Source: Adiantum capillus-veneris (lineage: Eukaryota > Streptophyta > Polypodiopsida > Polypodiales > Pteridaceae). Taken from it: 60,000 bases of DNA. The first letter of the stretch is position 1. Every line of letters begins with the position of its first letter. Location: the NCBI GenBank assembly GCA_014529385.2, contig CM043946.1, positions 34,492,558 to 34,552,557 on the forward strand. Direction: 5' to 3'. This document shows positions 35,250-47,754 of this stretch, piece after piece. The notes beneath the pieces were generated by a model. It did no database searches. It saw only the letters and a program-made list of their open reading frames with translations, and was not told where the DNA came from. A program made the translations under genes and the position numbers.

Positions 35250-36129
35250 CTAATTTTCTGTCCTGGGGACATGAAATAGTTGCATTGCTTCAAACTTCCT
35301 TAAAAGATCCTTAACTTGGCGTAGTTGACCAAGTAAAACCTGATTTTTACAAACCCAGGTGCCGTTTATCTGCCTTATCAAAAGCAAAGCATCACCAAAC
35401 ACATTTAAGCACTGCATTCCTTGTGAAATACACTGTTCTAATCCAAGAATTAAAGCTGCATACTTTGCTTCGTTGTTGGAGTGGGATTGTAATAGCTGTT
35501 TGATGGAGAATACCCTTTCCTGTTGCTCATTGAAAATGACTATGACAGCTGGAGATTGGTCCACTGTTATTTTGTATGCTCCATCAAAGAAAAGAGAGTG
35601 AGCCCTTTCTAGCTTAGGACTTTCTACCGTTGGTGTCTCTTCTTTTGCTTCCGTGTTGACCTTCAGCTTCTTCTCATAGTGGCGATGAGTAAGAATACCC
35701 GCTAAACTAGCCCTGGTGGAGTTTTCTACTTGCATGGTGTAGTCAAACTCTTGTAATCTGACGAGCCATTTAGAGATCCTAGATGAGACATCCATGTGTT
35801 GCATTACATACGGAAAAACCTCCTGCATTGTCAGAATTACAAAGGGTCTAGGCAGTAGATAGAAGCGGAACTTTGTGATAGCAAACATTAGTGCGAGAAC
35901 CATGCGTTTTATTGTGGTGAATTTCTTTTCTGATGGGGTCATGACACGACTAGAGAAGTAAATAGGATGCATGAAAGAATTTTGGGGATCCTTTTGCATT
36001 AGTACGGCTCCAAGTGTATCACTTCCTACACTGGGGTTCACATAGAATGGCTCGTCCCACTTGGGGGGTGAAATGGTGGGAAGCGTAGCTAGGAATTTCT
36101 TTACCTCGGTAAATTGTTTCTCATTTTCT
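35250..36129 (-). pseudogene. rh: RNase H followed by a second, plant-type RNase H
   Basis: The first RNase H has DTLGAVLMQKD, HPIYFSSRVM and EKKFTTIKRMVLAL (about 36041-35700). After a linker a second RNase H domain reads SLFFDGAYKI, SNNEAKYAALILGLE, NVFGDALLLIRQINGTW and FHVPRTEN. Its Asp, Glu and Asp residues sit in the expected positions. A second RNase H between the first and integrase is typical of Tat elements. The frame is open over 263 codons from 36041. Confidence 0.85.
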
Positions 36130-36900
36130 TCACTCCATGAATTTTTGTAGAGGGAGAACCACTTGAGATAGCAAGTGAATGAACCTGCTTAAGTATCTTA
36201 CCTTTTGAAGGAAAGAAACCAACTGCTTAGCTGTGGTCAGTGATGACAAAGATACCAGAGCTTGGATCTTGCTAGGGTTAGTCTCAATCCCTTTTCCTAA
36301 AATTACATGGCCAAGGAGAATGACTTTGCTTTCACCAATGTGACACTTATCCACATTGAGTTGGTCACCCAAGGTTTTCATCCTGGTCAGGCCATCATAG
36401 ACTTTGCTCAAATGGAGGGAGCATGAATTATAGATGCAAAAGTCATCTATGAAGACTCGTATTGACGTTCCAAAGTAGGGTTGGAAGACAAAAGTTACAT
36501 AGCTGGCCGGAGTGTTGGTGAAGCCAAAAGGCATTACTCTGTAAGCAAAGCATCCCCAAGGTGTGATGAAAGTTGTATTTTTCTTGTCTTCTTTCGCAAT
36601 GCTAATTTGAAAGTATCCTGAGTAGCCATCACATATTGTGTAGCGCTCATGACCCGTCACTTCATTGAGAATTTCGTCTTGGAATGGGAGGGGAAAGTGA
36701 TCCCTCTTTGTGGCTGCGTTGAGAGGTTTATAGTCCACACAGACTCTCCACTTGCCATTCTTCTTTGGTGTGACTACTAATGGGGAGACCCATTCTGAGT
36801 CTTCGACGGGGTAGATGAAACCTGCCTGTAGCAAATTCCTCACTTCTTTGAGTAGTGCCTCTTGTTGGATTACCCCAAGTCTTCCTTCCTTGAGTTTTAT
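36130..36900 (-). pseudogene. rt: Gypsy reverse transcriptase
   Basis: Open over 237 codons. Motifs in order: LLQAGFIYPVEDSEWVSPL, VTPKKNGKWRVCVDYKPLN, TICDGYSGYFQI, MPFGFTNTPASY and the catalytic box VFIDDFCIY (FIDD in place of YxDD). Then LLGHVILGKGIETNPSKI. It copies element RNA to DNA. Upstream sequence to about 36900 (LKEVRNLLQ) belongs to the same domain. Confidence 0.9.
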
Positions 36901-36984
36901 GTGGTGTTGTACTACTGTTATTCCTGTGATCTTATGATCTTATGATCTTATCATAACCATCAATGAATAGTGTAGTGAAGTTAC

Positions 36985-37660
36985 CTAGCATGGAGACATA
37001 TTCCTTCCTCTCTTCATCGGTAACTCATTTGAGAGCATCCAATGTAACTTGCTTGCATCCTCTAAGGATTGCATACCTGATGGTTCCTCTCGGTTTGTTG
37101 GGGGTGCTTCAGATTGTGTCAATCTTTTTGGGTCTTTAAGGATGACCCCCATTACTTCGATGCTACTGTCACTTTGTTCAGTTGTTGTTGTATCTTCTCC
37201 TGAGATAGACGAATAATCGCTGGTGGACTCATCTTCTGAAGCCTCCAAAATCATGTTGCGTTGCTTGCCAGTCCTCATGTCATAGAATATGGACTTCCCT
37301 TTAGCATCCTTCATCTGAATCATTCCGGTACTCCAGTCTTTCTTAGCTTCCATATCCATGAGCCAGGGTCTCCCAAGAATGATAGGGTAGCCCTCCCCTT
37401 TGTGTGGCATGAAAAAGATGTCTACCTCCACTTCTGTATTGAATGCTTTTACTTTGACAGCATTCACAATGCCTACGCATTTCACTCTTATGTTGTTTGC
37501 CATTTTGGCTTAGCAGGGTGTTGGCTTACTCACCTCTAGGCCTAGATGGTGCATCATCCTTTCACTCATGATGCATATTTGTGCGCCACCATCTATGTAG
37601 ACGTTTGAGATTCGTTACCCCTTGATGTGGGCATCCATATTTGATAGGATGTCATCGAGA
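36985..37660 (-). pseudogene. pro: Gypsy aspartic protease
   Basis: The active-site strand is YIDGGAQICIMSERMM (about 37570-37610), with D-G-G in place of D-S/T-G. KCVGIVNAVKVKAF and YPIILGRPWLMDMEAKKDW follow. An acidic Ser/Thr linker (EDESTSDYSSIS) ends with TGA at 36985. TAA codons stand before RISNVYIDGG and before AKMANNIRV, at positions where Gln fits. Confidence 0.85.
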
Positions 37661-38063
37661 TTCCTCCTAGAGATAGCCCCAGCTATCCTTGGTCTTGATA
37701 TCCTTGTACTTACCATCTTCATCCATTGCTTCCTCATCCTTGGTGCAAGATGGAGTAATTGGGGCCAAGTTATCTTCGGGCCCTGCATCAGCACATCCTA
37801 AACTAAGTCATATGGTTTAGCATACTCACCTAGTGAAAAATCCACGATGTCTATATTCCATCGCCGTTTAGCTGCTTGCTTGCTAGACTCGCCTTTTCCT
37901 TTCATTTTCTCCTCTTTTTGAGAGGCTTATTTATGCCTGGCATGCTTCACTCCCATATCATCCACTTCTTCTACCTTTGCTTTCCCTTTGTGCTTCTCTC
38001 GAGCTGGTTCTTCTACCTTTGTCTTCCCTTTAGCTTCCAAGCTAATGACACTCACCGCTTGGT
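37661..38063 (-). other. Gag-protease linker of the gypsy element
   Basis: Minus-strand, partly open, with charged Lys/Glu-rich pieces; heavily interrupted. No domain recognised. Confidence 0.4.
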
Positions 38064-39037
38064 TTATAACAGGTGGTGGGGGTAACAGTGGAATAAGAGG
38101 TTGTGGTTGTGGTTCTTGTACAGTGGTTGAAGGATTTGGACCGGTGAAATCGGCCCTGGTTGCCTGGGTGGTGGTGGTCTTGCCCTTGGCGAAGAGATAT
38201 GATTTTGTCTCCCTCCTTTATTGAAATTCTGCCTTCTCGAATGTGGACAGTAGTACATGCCATGGCTGTCTTCCCCGCAATTATAGCAGTGGTACTCTTG
38301 GTTTTGCCTTCGTTGTCCTCTTGCTTGTTCTGGATTTTTGACAGATGCATGCCCTTGCTGTAACAGATGCACGGATAAACTCTCGAGTTGGGTAGTGATG
38401 CGACTCAACAGGTCTTGCTGCTCTTCTGATGCCTCTTGTGGTTGGGCTCTATGAACGGCTATTGCAGTCACTAGGGTTAGTCGGCGGACTGAGCTTGATT
38501 CCTCTGACTTGTTGACTCTTGCTTGCATGCGCAGCTTCTTGTCTTTAAGGCAGACTACTTCTACTGCCAACTCATATGTTGCAGGAAACCTTCCCTTCAC
38601 CTTCTCCTTAAGAGGCGACCATAGGCCAGCAATGAAACGGTCCTTCTTCAAAAAATTAGGCACTCCTTCACCTTCCTCCAGTGAGGCAACCCATCACTCC
38701 CATAAGTCCACAAACTTGGACTCGTAGGTGGCATACTCTAGCAGACCTCCCTGCTTTAATTCTGTCAGTAGCTGCCATAGCTTCTCTGAGGTTGTGCCTC
38801 CACCAAACCTCTTCACAAAGGCAGCACATAACACCTCCCATGCATTTTTGGTAGCTTGGGGCAAAGCATTGTACCAAGACTTGGCCTCTACTTTCATCAG
38901 TAGAGGAAAATTTGAAGCTGCGAGACGTCGTCATCCTTGTTGGAAATCACACAAGCAATGTCAAAATCATCCAGAAAGTCGGTGGTGACGTCTTCTCCCT
39001 TCTTTCCACTGAATGCGGGGAAAGAAACACTTCCCAT
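38064..39037 (-). pseudogene. gag: Gypsy gag
   Basis: ATG at 39037 (MGSVSFPAFSGKKGEDV). A frameshift near 38905 leads to LLMKVEAKSWYNALP, AWEVLCAAFVKRF and LLEYATYESKFVDLWE; then TGA where Arg (CGA) fits; then LKKDRFIAGLWSPLKEKV. The CCHC zinc knuckle CYNCGEDSHGMYYCP lies near 38285. A Pro/Asn-rich tail ends near 38064. It forms the particle and binds element RNA. Confidence 0.85.
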
Positions 39038-39369
39038 GGTAGTGACTCAGGAAATTATAAACTTTTCTTTTTATTAATGACAATAGCGACTCATAGAGGC
39101 TTTTTACAGGGTTGGATGGATAGATTAAAACAAGATAAAGATGGAAACATTGAAGGAGTGGTGGTATTCCAATATGGGGAGAATGATAGGGTTTGGGTAG
39201 CTAAGGATTTCTCCTAGCATCGCAGCACCAAGCAGATACACGATCTTCTGTTGGTAGAATATTTTCATATGTACATAAATATTCACATGCATATGTTGCA
39301 GGAATCTAAACGGGAACACTGTTGGCCCGTTTTTCCATTATGCAAAAAAAGGGTGGAGCACTTACTTAT

Positions 39370-40108
39370 ACTCTTATCGTGTCGATGTTGATGAGTCGGT
39401 ACATCTACAGGGGGTTGTTGCCTGTGATGGCTCTACCTTCCCTTCGCCGCTCAGGCACGTACAGGGTGATGGCGACGCGTCTGACCACTCCCAGCCTTTT
39501 GGCTAGTAGCAACTACAGATAATTACCGTAGTCAGCGTGCTACATGAACTCTACTCCATTCAGCTGCATCTCATCTCCAGTCCACTGGGTTTCACCCGTG
39601 GTGTAGAGATTCTTCAGTATAAGTTGTATGGTGAGAGAAGGGAGACTCTCTACCTGTCCTCCAAAATAGTGAGAATAGTAGTCGAACCACTCCTCCCTAC
39701 GGCATGGAAATCTTCTCACCACTTCTGCTTCAGGATTGTTGAAGTGGACTGGTAGTACTCGCATACGCTCTGCGAATCGACAGGCGACCTTCCACCGCTT
39801 AGCCTCGGATGACTTTCTCTTTGGCAAACTGGGTATGACCCGGCTTTCCGAACTTGAAGCACTCGCTTGGCCAGAGGCTTCTTCCTTTGGGGTCATGGGT
39901 TTCCTGATTGGCTTAGCCTTTCCTTACCTTTGGCTCGAGTAGCCCCTTTAGGCCATTTTAGAGTACAGATTATACCTTTGATTGCAGTTTCCTCAGGAAA
40001 GAGAGGCCTTACCGTTTTCTTTCCTCCTTTGATATGGATGACTTCCTCGTGGTGAATGTCGATGTAGACGATTTCAGCCCCTTCGCTGCCTTCGTTGCTG
40101 GCACTCAT
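39370..40108 (-). pseudogene. Extra ORF upstream of gag (ORF1 of Ogre-like elements)
   Basis: ATG at 40108 (MSASNEGSEGAEIVYIDIHH). The frame shifts at about 39893 into KEEASGQASASSSESR, KRWKVACRFAERMRVL, NNPEAEVVRRFPCRREEWFD and DEMQLNGVEFM. TAGs follow FM, GNYL and NNPL, with HADYGNYL and RLGVVRRVAITLYVPERR continuing between them, so the original product was about 240-250 residues. It lies between PBS and gag in sense. Ogre elements carry an ORF of unknown function here; no domain is recognised. Confidence 0.6.
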
Positions 40109-40410
40109 TGACAGTGTGTTTTGGTTGACAATAGTGATAGCACTTCATAGACCTCCCACCTGATGTGGTTAGAACGAGCAACACGAGATGGGGAGCTTAC
40201 CTCTTGAATACTGACGACATTGCAGCTCTCAATTTGTGGTTAGAACGAGCAACACGAGCCGGGCAGTAGTACTTCAATAAAGGCGGCTAGTGCCTCTTTA
40301 GTCTCCTCCTCTTGCATCCTCTAGTTAGAGAATTCCTTCAGCCATTTGTCTATGATTGATGATGTGCGTTACTTTCAGCATTGTAAACTGAAGGTTTCCG
40401 AGAATCCCTT

Positions 40411-40428
40411 CTCAGTGGGGGCACCAAA
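40411..40428 (-). other. Primer binding site of the gypsy element
   Basis: Minus strand TTTGGTGCCCCCACTGAG follows directly after the LTR terminus. The position and TGGTGCC start fit a PBS; the tRNA is not assigned. Confidence 0.6.
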
Positions 40429-40592
40429 TGACGGGAGCAAAGTGCGACACGGACCCCGATGGTCTCTAAAAAGCCGAGAGCCGATGCACGCCGCAAGCCG
40501 GTCACAGTGAAGCGAACAGGGGGCACCACCTAGCATTGAGCGGCTAGGATGCAGACAACGGTGATTTGAGATATCACGAACTTACACACACA

Positions 40593-40624
<32 letters not shown>

Positions 40625-42723
40625 TGATGAAAACCCTCGGAGGTGTGAGGGAGAATTATTCTCTTGCCATACTTACAGCAACCTTCTTTCCGGCGAGGTG
40701 GCACATCATGGTGATAGAGAGATAGAGGGAGAGATAATGAACCTACTTGGTGCATTCTCTCGAAACCACTCATTGACATGAAAACTTGCTAACATGAGTG
40801 TGTGTGCATCGACCGTTGGAGTCAAGATGTGGACATAGATTCTTTTACATAGTACAATTCCCAAAGAAAATCACTACGCTAAGTCCCCTCTCTTGTGATG
40901 CAAATGTTGCCAATATTCCCATAAAAAATACTACCAAGTGCTGATCTTTGATGAACTTGCCCTTCTAATAGTGACCTCTCAGTGCCTTTTTATAGGTGTT
41001 GGTTGCTTTAGATTAGGATAATCTGGTGTGATTAGGGTAATTTAATCAGGGGCGACAAAGCAAAGCGGTGGGCCCTGAGTGGTTGACCCTTGCTTTGTCT
41101 TGGGAAATATTATACGGGAAACCTCTAGGTGGGCCTTTGTGACCATCACCTAGAGAGATGAGGATTTACAAGTTTGGGATTTTGTAAGGTCTTCGACCCC
41201 GAGCTAAAAGAACACCATTGTACCATGAAATGAATATAATGGAAAAAGTTACTATTTTTAGCAGTTTTCTAAATTCTGACAGTGCCATGATGTTTAGAAT
41301 GTTTTAAAGCTTCGAAATGAGAATTAAAATAATTTTTGTAAAGAAATTCCAAAAATAGTAAGTTTTTGGTCACCCGACCCGTCCAGTTTTGACCATCTCG
41401 AAAAACTGCACCCGTTTCCCAAATTTGAAAAAATGCATTTTCGGCCCCGAGGGCTGCTAAATATGGCAAGTACTCGGGCCAGTACGTCTTAGTTAGAGCT
41501 TTGTATACCAATTTTCGGCATCAAAATCCGACTCGTATGACCTGTTTTAGCTTAGAACCAAATTTCCTAAAAATTGTTCGGGGAGGTACCGGGGGCCCGA
41601 GGCTGTGTGGGAACAGGTTACAGCCCACTCCAGATCAGCTTTAGCAGCTAGGGGGCGCCCTCTTGCCTTGTGGGAGTCGTGGGAAAGCTGCAAAGCCAGT
41701 AATTAAGTCTCAGAGTCAGTTAACCAAGCCAACCTGACACTTGGGTACGGGAACTCAACTTGCCAATGCAGAGACTGAGTGCTCCTGCAGATGCATTTAG
41801 CAAGGCTGGTCGATTTTCAGCTTGTAGGAGTCTATTTAAAGGCCTGCACACACATACACACATACATATATGCTCACACACACACACACACATACATACA
41901 CACACTGGGAAGGTGCTGCCGGTTCACACACCTTTTGAAGGAGAAGCAAGGAGGGAGATGCTGTCGAATTCTCGCCTCAAGAAGCTCGATTAGATCAGAG
42001 AATCGAGAAGATTATCAACCCTTAATCACGATAACCACGGTTTAATTAATGCTTTCTGTAAATTCTTTTAATTACCATCTAAATTCCTCGTCTATTATGC
42101 TTATTCCTAGTCGTAATTCTCTATAATTACTCTCTAAATTCTCCTTAACCATATTCTATTATGTAATCATCATCCCATAGCTGAATTATCAGCCATTCAT
42201 CACTCTCGATTAATGATTAGTGCATGATTATTAGAATTTTCTCTCTCTAGGTAGTATAGTAACTCAGCGGTAAGCTGGTAATTGTGTAGATTGAAGAGAA
42301 TCACTCTTTCTATCACTCATTAATATTGTAGCTAAATTAAATTCATTTCTCTTATGCATTAAGATGTAATTAAGGGAAAATTAATATGTCGTTAAGTCTC
42401 TAAGAGTCGACTTTCCTCACACCTATGCATAAGGTAAATCTGCACCATCTATTTGCTAGGAAAGAGATTAATCATGCTTAATTCATCTCTCTGGTAATTC
42501 CATTAGTGAAATCCTATTATTCTTAATCATGTAAGCCGAATAATTATCTTTAGAGACGGTTCCCATAGGATTATGTGTCATCCATAATGATTGCTATATG
42601 GAAAATTCTAAACCTCGTATATAGGAGGGATTACTTTATGTTGCTAATCTATCTATTGGATTGTTATGACGCTTGCGAACCTTAGCTCTTTCTCCAAGCT
42701 AATTAATTAAAGTAGTGAGTAAA

Positions 42724-42894
42724 ATGGCTCCGGTTAAGAGAAATCGCTTCGGTGGTGCCTATGACCGCGAGCCGGGAACAAGCAATGCCAATGGGAAGGG
42801 AAAAGCTCCCATGGAGGAACAAATACCGGCCAACTCACGGGCCATCGATGAAGAAATGGAAGAGATAGGTCATAATTTCATTCAAGTTGTTTAA
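42724..42894 (+). CDS. Short ORF inside the nested LTR
   Basis: 56 codons, MAPVKRNRFGGAYDREPGTS, then a charged segment ending NFIQVV and TAA. Basic then acidic, resembling the very start of a gag protein. It may be a real small ORF in a long LTR or chance; nothing downstream continues it. Confidence 0.25.
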   Translation: MAPVKRNRFGGAYDREPGTSNANGKGKAPMEEQIPANSRAIDEEMEEIGHNFIQVV

Positions 42895-43164
42895 TTTAAC
42901 ATTGCATACTTTTAATTAGGAATGAACATATCCCCAAACATGTTGGAGAAATCCGACGGAAACCTCGGCATTGAAGTCATTGTACATTAAGTTCTAAAGT
43001 AGGAAGGTAATGTTTGATGGGTATGCTGTTTGCAAGAGGAAAGAATGTCTGCTAGGGAAAATTTAGCTTGGCATGTTCATTTTATTTCCAATGTTGAATC
43101 AGTCCTGACCCCCCTACTGATCACAGGGGGCAGAGTTCCTCGTTAAGGGCTCTTGAATCCACGT

Positions 43165-43280
43165 CTGCTGGTTAAGCGGTGGATACCCACGACTTGCTTT
43201 CTATGCGGTGGGAACCCACGTCTTGCTTTCTATGCGGTGGGAGTGCCCATGACGTGCTTTCTATGCGGTGGACATACCTA
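43165..43280. repeat. Short tandem repeats, about 31-35 bp unit
   Basis: TTGCTTTCTATGCGGTGGGA and close variants (ACGTGCTTTCTATGCGGTGG) occur three times in tandem, with CCCACGA-type spacers. A fourth, weaker unit precedes them. Confidence 0.8.
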
Positions 43281-44302
43281 GTTGTATGGGCAGCTAGGCG
43301 ACAACGGGAGGAGTGAACTCTCGCTGGAGGGGGGATGTTGTACCTCTAGAACATTGGAATTTTTATGAATAAGTTTGAGTAGAATTTTTACTAGAATTCT
43401 GTCTTGGTATTGTTTGCAATACTGGTTGAAGGGCTTTCTTAACGAACAATGTGATTCGGAATTAAATAAGGAATGTTTATGTTGAACAACCTTTGTGGTA
43501 GTAATTAGGTCACACAAGGAAGTGTGAGTGTAGGGGTGGAAAGTGGGGGCTTGGCTCAGGTTGCCAATGCCTACGATATGGGTGGTCCCGATTGGTCGGG
43601 AACTCTCTGTCCCCATAGTGCTTACTCGATATTAGTAATACTCATTTTCCCTAGAGCGGTGAAATCTCGAGAGTACGTGCCTCTGAAACATGGGAAAAAG
43701 GAACTCGGGGTTTCTCTCCTCTTGGAAGGTGGGTCTTAGAATCGCTAGATAGTTTAAGTACGCTTCCCCTGCGAGGTGGAGCTAGATCTCCTTGCTAGTA
43801 GGCTCGAACTCGACTCAGCTTGTGATGAGAGATCGTTCGCTAGTCGAACCCTGAACCATTTTGTTTGCTTCCGCAATAGATCTACTGGCCACCAAGTTCA
43901 CCATCACATCTGCTGGTTGATACGGCGGGGTTGGGACCTCACAGATTTTTACAAGATTTGGTTGGAAACTGGGAAAAATGATATAACCTACGGTTTTACT
44001 GAAGAGGGCATCGTGGATGTGATACGGTGAATGGGAGCCTTGCTGGTGCGTCGGTGTAGCATGTTCATCACTTTCGGGGTCGGCCGCGGCATGCCTTCAG
44101 CGCCTTTGCTTGTTTGGTTGTCGGTGTCACGAGATTTAGGTCGTCTTCCTTCTTGTCGATGGCATCGATGTCGTTGAGTCCTTCATTTTTTTTGTATTTT
44201 ATTGGGGCGTGCGTATATTTGTGCATGCATATGTATGGGTGCGTGAGCGTAAGTGTGTGTATATATATGTGTGTCGGCCAATGTGCCTGCGAATGGGGGG
44301 GG

Positions 44303-44353
<51 letters not shown>

Positions 44354-44755
44354 TATATATATTGAATTTCAGTTGTTTATTGCTGCAGGGAACGTGACAT
44401 AGAGCGTGAGTGAGAGAGGGAGAGTGTGTTGAGGTGTGTATGTGTGTGTGAATGAGGGGGTGAAGTGTGTGTGTATATTAACCTGCACCCGCACGGGATG
44501 CTCACGATGAGCACGACAAAGAAGGGGGTGAGAGGAAGCATGCCAGTATGCGTCGGGGGGAGGGGAAGGGTGGTGTGTGTGTGTGGGGTGTGGGTGAGAT
44601 GGGGTGTGTGCGGTTTTTTGCGCCCGCAGGGGCTGGCTCAACACAGGCGGGAGAGCGCACGCGAGGCGGGATGAGGGAGCCCCGTTCGAGAGAGAGCGAG
44701 AAGAGAGGGGGGGGGATATGGTCAATGGAGGGGGAAATGGGGGGGGGGGGACTAT

Positions 44756-44806
<51 letters not shown>

Positions 44807-44969
44807 CTTTATGGCGGGTTCCCACCGTGGAAGAGAGTGAGAGAGAGTGTGTGAGTGGGAGGGGGGGGGGGGAGAGTGGATAGGGAAATAGTGGCTATGT
44901 GGAGGGGAGTGGATTGAGAGAGAGAGAGAGAGGGAGAGATTCGCTCCTTTTGTCTGCGGGACCGCTCTC

Positions 44970-45146
<177 letters not shown>

Positions 45147-45315
45147 AATGGGAGGGGAAGATAGGTGGGGGGGGGGGGGTTATAGGCCGGGGGTCCGCCA
45201 GATTTGGGAAGAAAATAGGGGGGGTATAGGGAGGAGAGTGAGGCCGAAGGGGGTGTGGATGAGAGGGGAGATGGGGGTATAGTATGGCGGCCCGCTAGGG
45301 TTGGGATGTGGACGA

Positions 45316-45386
<71 letters not shown>

Positions 45387-45722
45387 TTAAAAAAGAGAGA
45401 GAGAATATACAAAATGTATGGCAGCCCGCCAGAGGGGTGTGACAGTGGCATCCTGTCTCATGCACCCACTAGACGAGGTGATGCAGCGGCAGAGTAAGTG
45501 AGAGAGAGAGAATTGGCAGAGCCGAGCAGTAGCAGAGAGAGAGGCTCTGTCTTTTGGCAATAATGGAGAGGTGTGGCCAAATTGGTGGCGCCCCGCTAGT
45601 GGTTAAGCCTAAAGGGTGATAAAGAACTTTCCCTTTTTTTTGTTTTTTTTTTCCTTTGGTAATATGCTCTCCCCTTCTGGGGGTATGGTTCTTGCGGTCG
45701 GGGTTTCGAAAACCGAACGTCA

Positions 45723-46977
45723 CTGCATGAAATGGAGTCAATGACACTCCTAGGTCGTCAAGTACCTGATGATTCCATGGAGAATAGTGGCACAACCTGC
45801 AGACAAACACTTATGATTAGAGATTGCACATCCATGTTCTCAGTTGTATAGAGCAAGATTCTTGATGGTTCATCAGACGAAGGGATTGCAATCCATGTTG
45901 GGAGGAATTTTGATAGAGTTCTTGCACATATGTTCCCATAGGTCTTCCTAGTACATTGGTGAAGTATTTTCAAATTTGGACATGTTTTTTCTTAGTTTAC
46001 CCCCTTTTCGTTTATGGCTATTTTTTTTCGTCTTGACCATATTTGTTTTTTGGAACCACTTTTGGGCACATTCTTTGCCTGATATCTGTTATTGCCTTGA
46101 TTCTAGATGATTTGTGCTTGTAATTCACACCTTAGCCTAGCTCCCTGTCAAATTCCACCAGAATTTGAATCCATTTGAGGAGAAAAATGGATCCATGCAA
46201 ATTGCACCACTTTGCAGGTAACCTTGTCTTGGTTTTGATCCTAAAAACACCTTTAAGTTACATCTCCTTGATGGTAGGATTTGAGGAGAGTGTGAAGCTT
46301 TCCAATTGGCTAAAGTAGCAAATGGAAACTCCTTAGGAACTCTACTCCTAGCCGTCCTCCATGATTTTTTGCTGGAATCATACCATTTTTCCTTTGAAAA
46401 TGGCCAAAAGACCATTTGCAGACCGAAGGTAGTCAACCAGGAGGATTTGATGATTTTAAGAGCAATTTTTGTGATTATTTCTACAGCACTAGTCATATTT
46501 TTGCATCCCCCAGCTAGTGAACCACTCCTGCCCTAATTTTGGCAAAAAGGTACGTGGATCGCGATCCATGTTGGGGAGCATGTTGCAATTCCAGCTAGGG
46601 AAGGTTGTTCCTGGTCACTTGTTGATGCTATTGTACAAATTTTTTTGAATTTAGGGTTTCAGGACATGGATCGCGATCCATGTTCCACCACCTTTTGCAA
46701 CTATTTTTGCTTTTCCTGATTCTGCTTGTTACTAGGGGTCCGCTGATGAAAGATTTTTGGTTTTGGGTGAGTTTTGAAGTCCCCCATTGACCATGACAAT
46801 TTGCAGATTTTGTGACTTTGTACTGCTCTGATCTGTTGTTTTGGCAATTGATGCAGTATGAGGCATGCGTACATGTTCTTGTAGGGTTAATGATACACCT
46901 GTCAAATTCGATGTAGTAAGAGCTACCAAGGTAGTCACAAGGGTAGAAACAAAGTTGAAAACCCTATGCTTCTATGG

Positions 46978-47012
<35 letters not shown>

Positions 47013-47754
47013 AATGAGCTTATGTTGCCCCATTTAGCTATATGTTCCTATTCTACCCGGAGTTCCCCATTCATACTTACCTCTATTGATCATATCCTAT
47101 TCTTCATGTCACCTGCTTTTTGAACTGTTCTTCATTTTGGTATTTGGTCGACAAGTGACGTTCAATCTGCAGTTTTGATCCTTCAAAAGTTGGCTCAAAA
47201 TCCATCATGTATCGAATCTTTCATATTTTCCATGTTCAAAGTCCTTTCTTTGAAGTTTTGGCATTTGCTTTCAAAAGTCAATTCCGACTTCCCTGGCTCG
47301 ACATCAATTTTTGTTGATTATCTGTTTTTTGTAGCTTTTACATAAAAGAAAATTATTTACAATTATTATTAGTTGACCAAAAATAGGCCAAAATTAGTGT
47401 AATCTCTCATATATACATATTCTTAACCCGGTATTAGATGGTGTTGGTATGGCTCATGATTATGCTGGTTAAGAGTTTATAAGGCTCTGAAAAGTTTGTT
47501 TTAAAGGAAAGGAAAAGAAAAGAAATGATATAATGATCATATATATAGAATGATAATTTTGCTGCATTTTGCCCCCTTCTTAGAGTGATTCATCCCAGAC
47601 AAACATTTGTTAGAGTGAATGGGAACACAGTATGTGTCGATGCATAGCCGTATATTGTGGCTTTATGATGCGAATGGAGGATATTATTGGGGAAACAAAA
47701 TGTTATGCAAGAGGGGGTGCTGAACAATATGTTCAGTGGCTGCTAGTGATGAGG
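45723..47754. other. Unassigned region with two palindromes
   Basis: No coding frame that I trust. Palindromes at 46552-46571 and 46666-46685 (the second is the perfect 20-mer). CT run 46976-47007. T-rich and G-poor stretches suggest an old LTR or MITE mixture. Confidence 0.4.

Larger units (their letters stand above)
41183..43943 (+). mobile_element. Nested solo LTR of about 2.76 kb
   Basis: Starts TGTAAGGTCTTCG, ends GGGACCTCACA, and is flanked by the 5-bp direct repeat GATTT (41178-41182 and 43944-43948), exactly where the host LTR is interrupted. TATTTAAAGG near 41833 is a good LTR TATA box. No second copy of its ends and no pol is inside, so a solo LTR from recombination is the simplest reading. 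The orientation is inferred from the TATA box. Confidence 0.8.

Noticed and set aside
43165-43280. CRISPR-like direct repeats
   Set aside because: Units are adjoining and few, the spacers are near-identical, and the context is a plant LTR.
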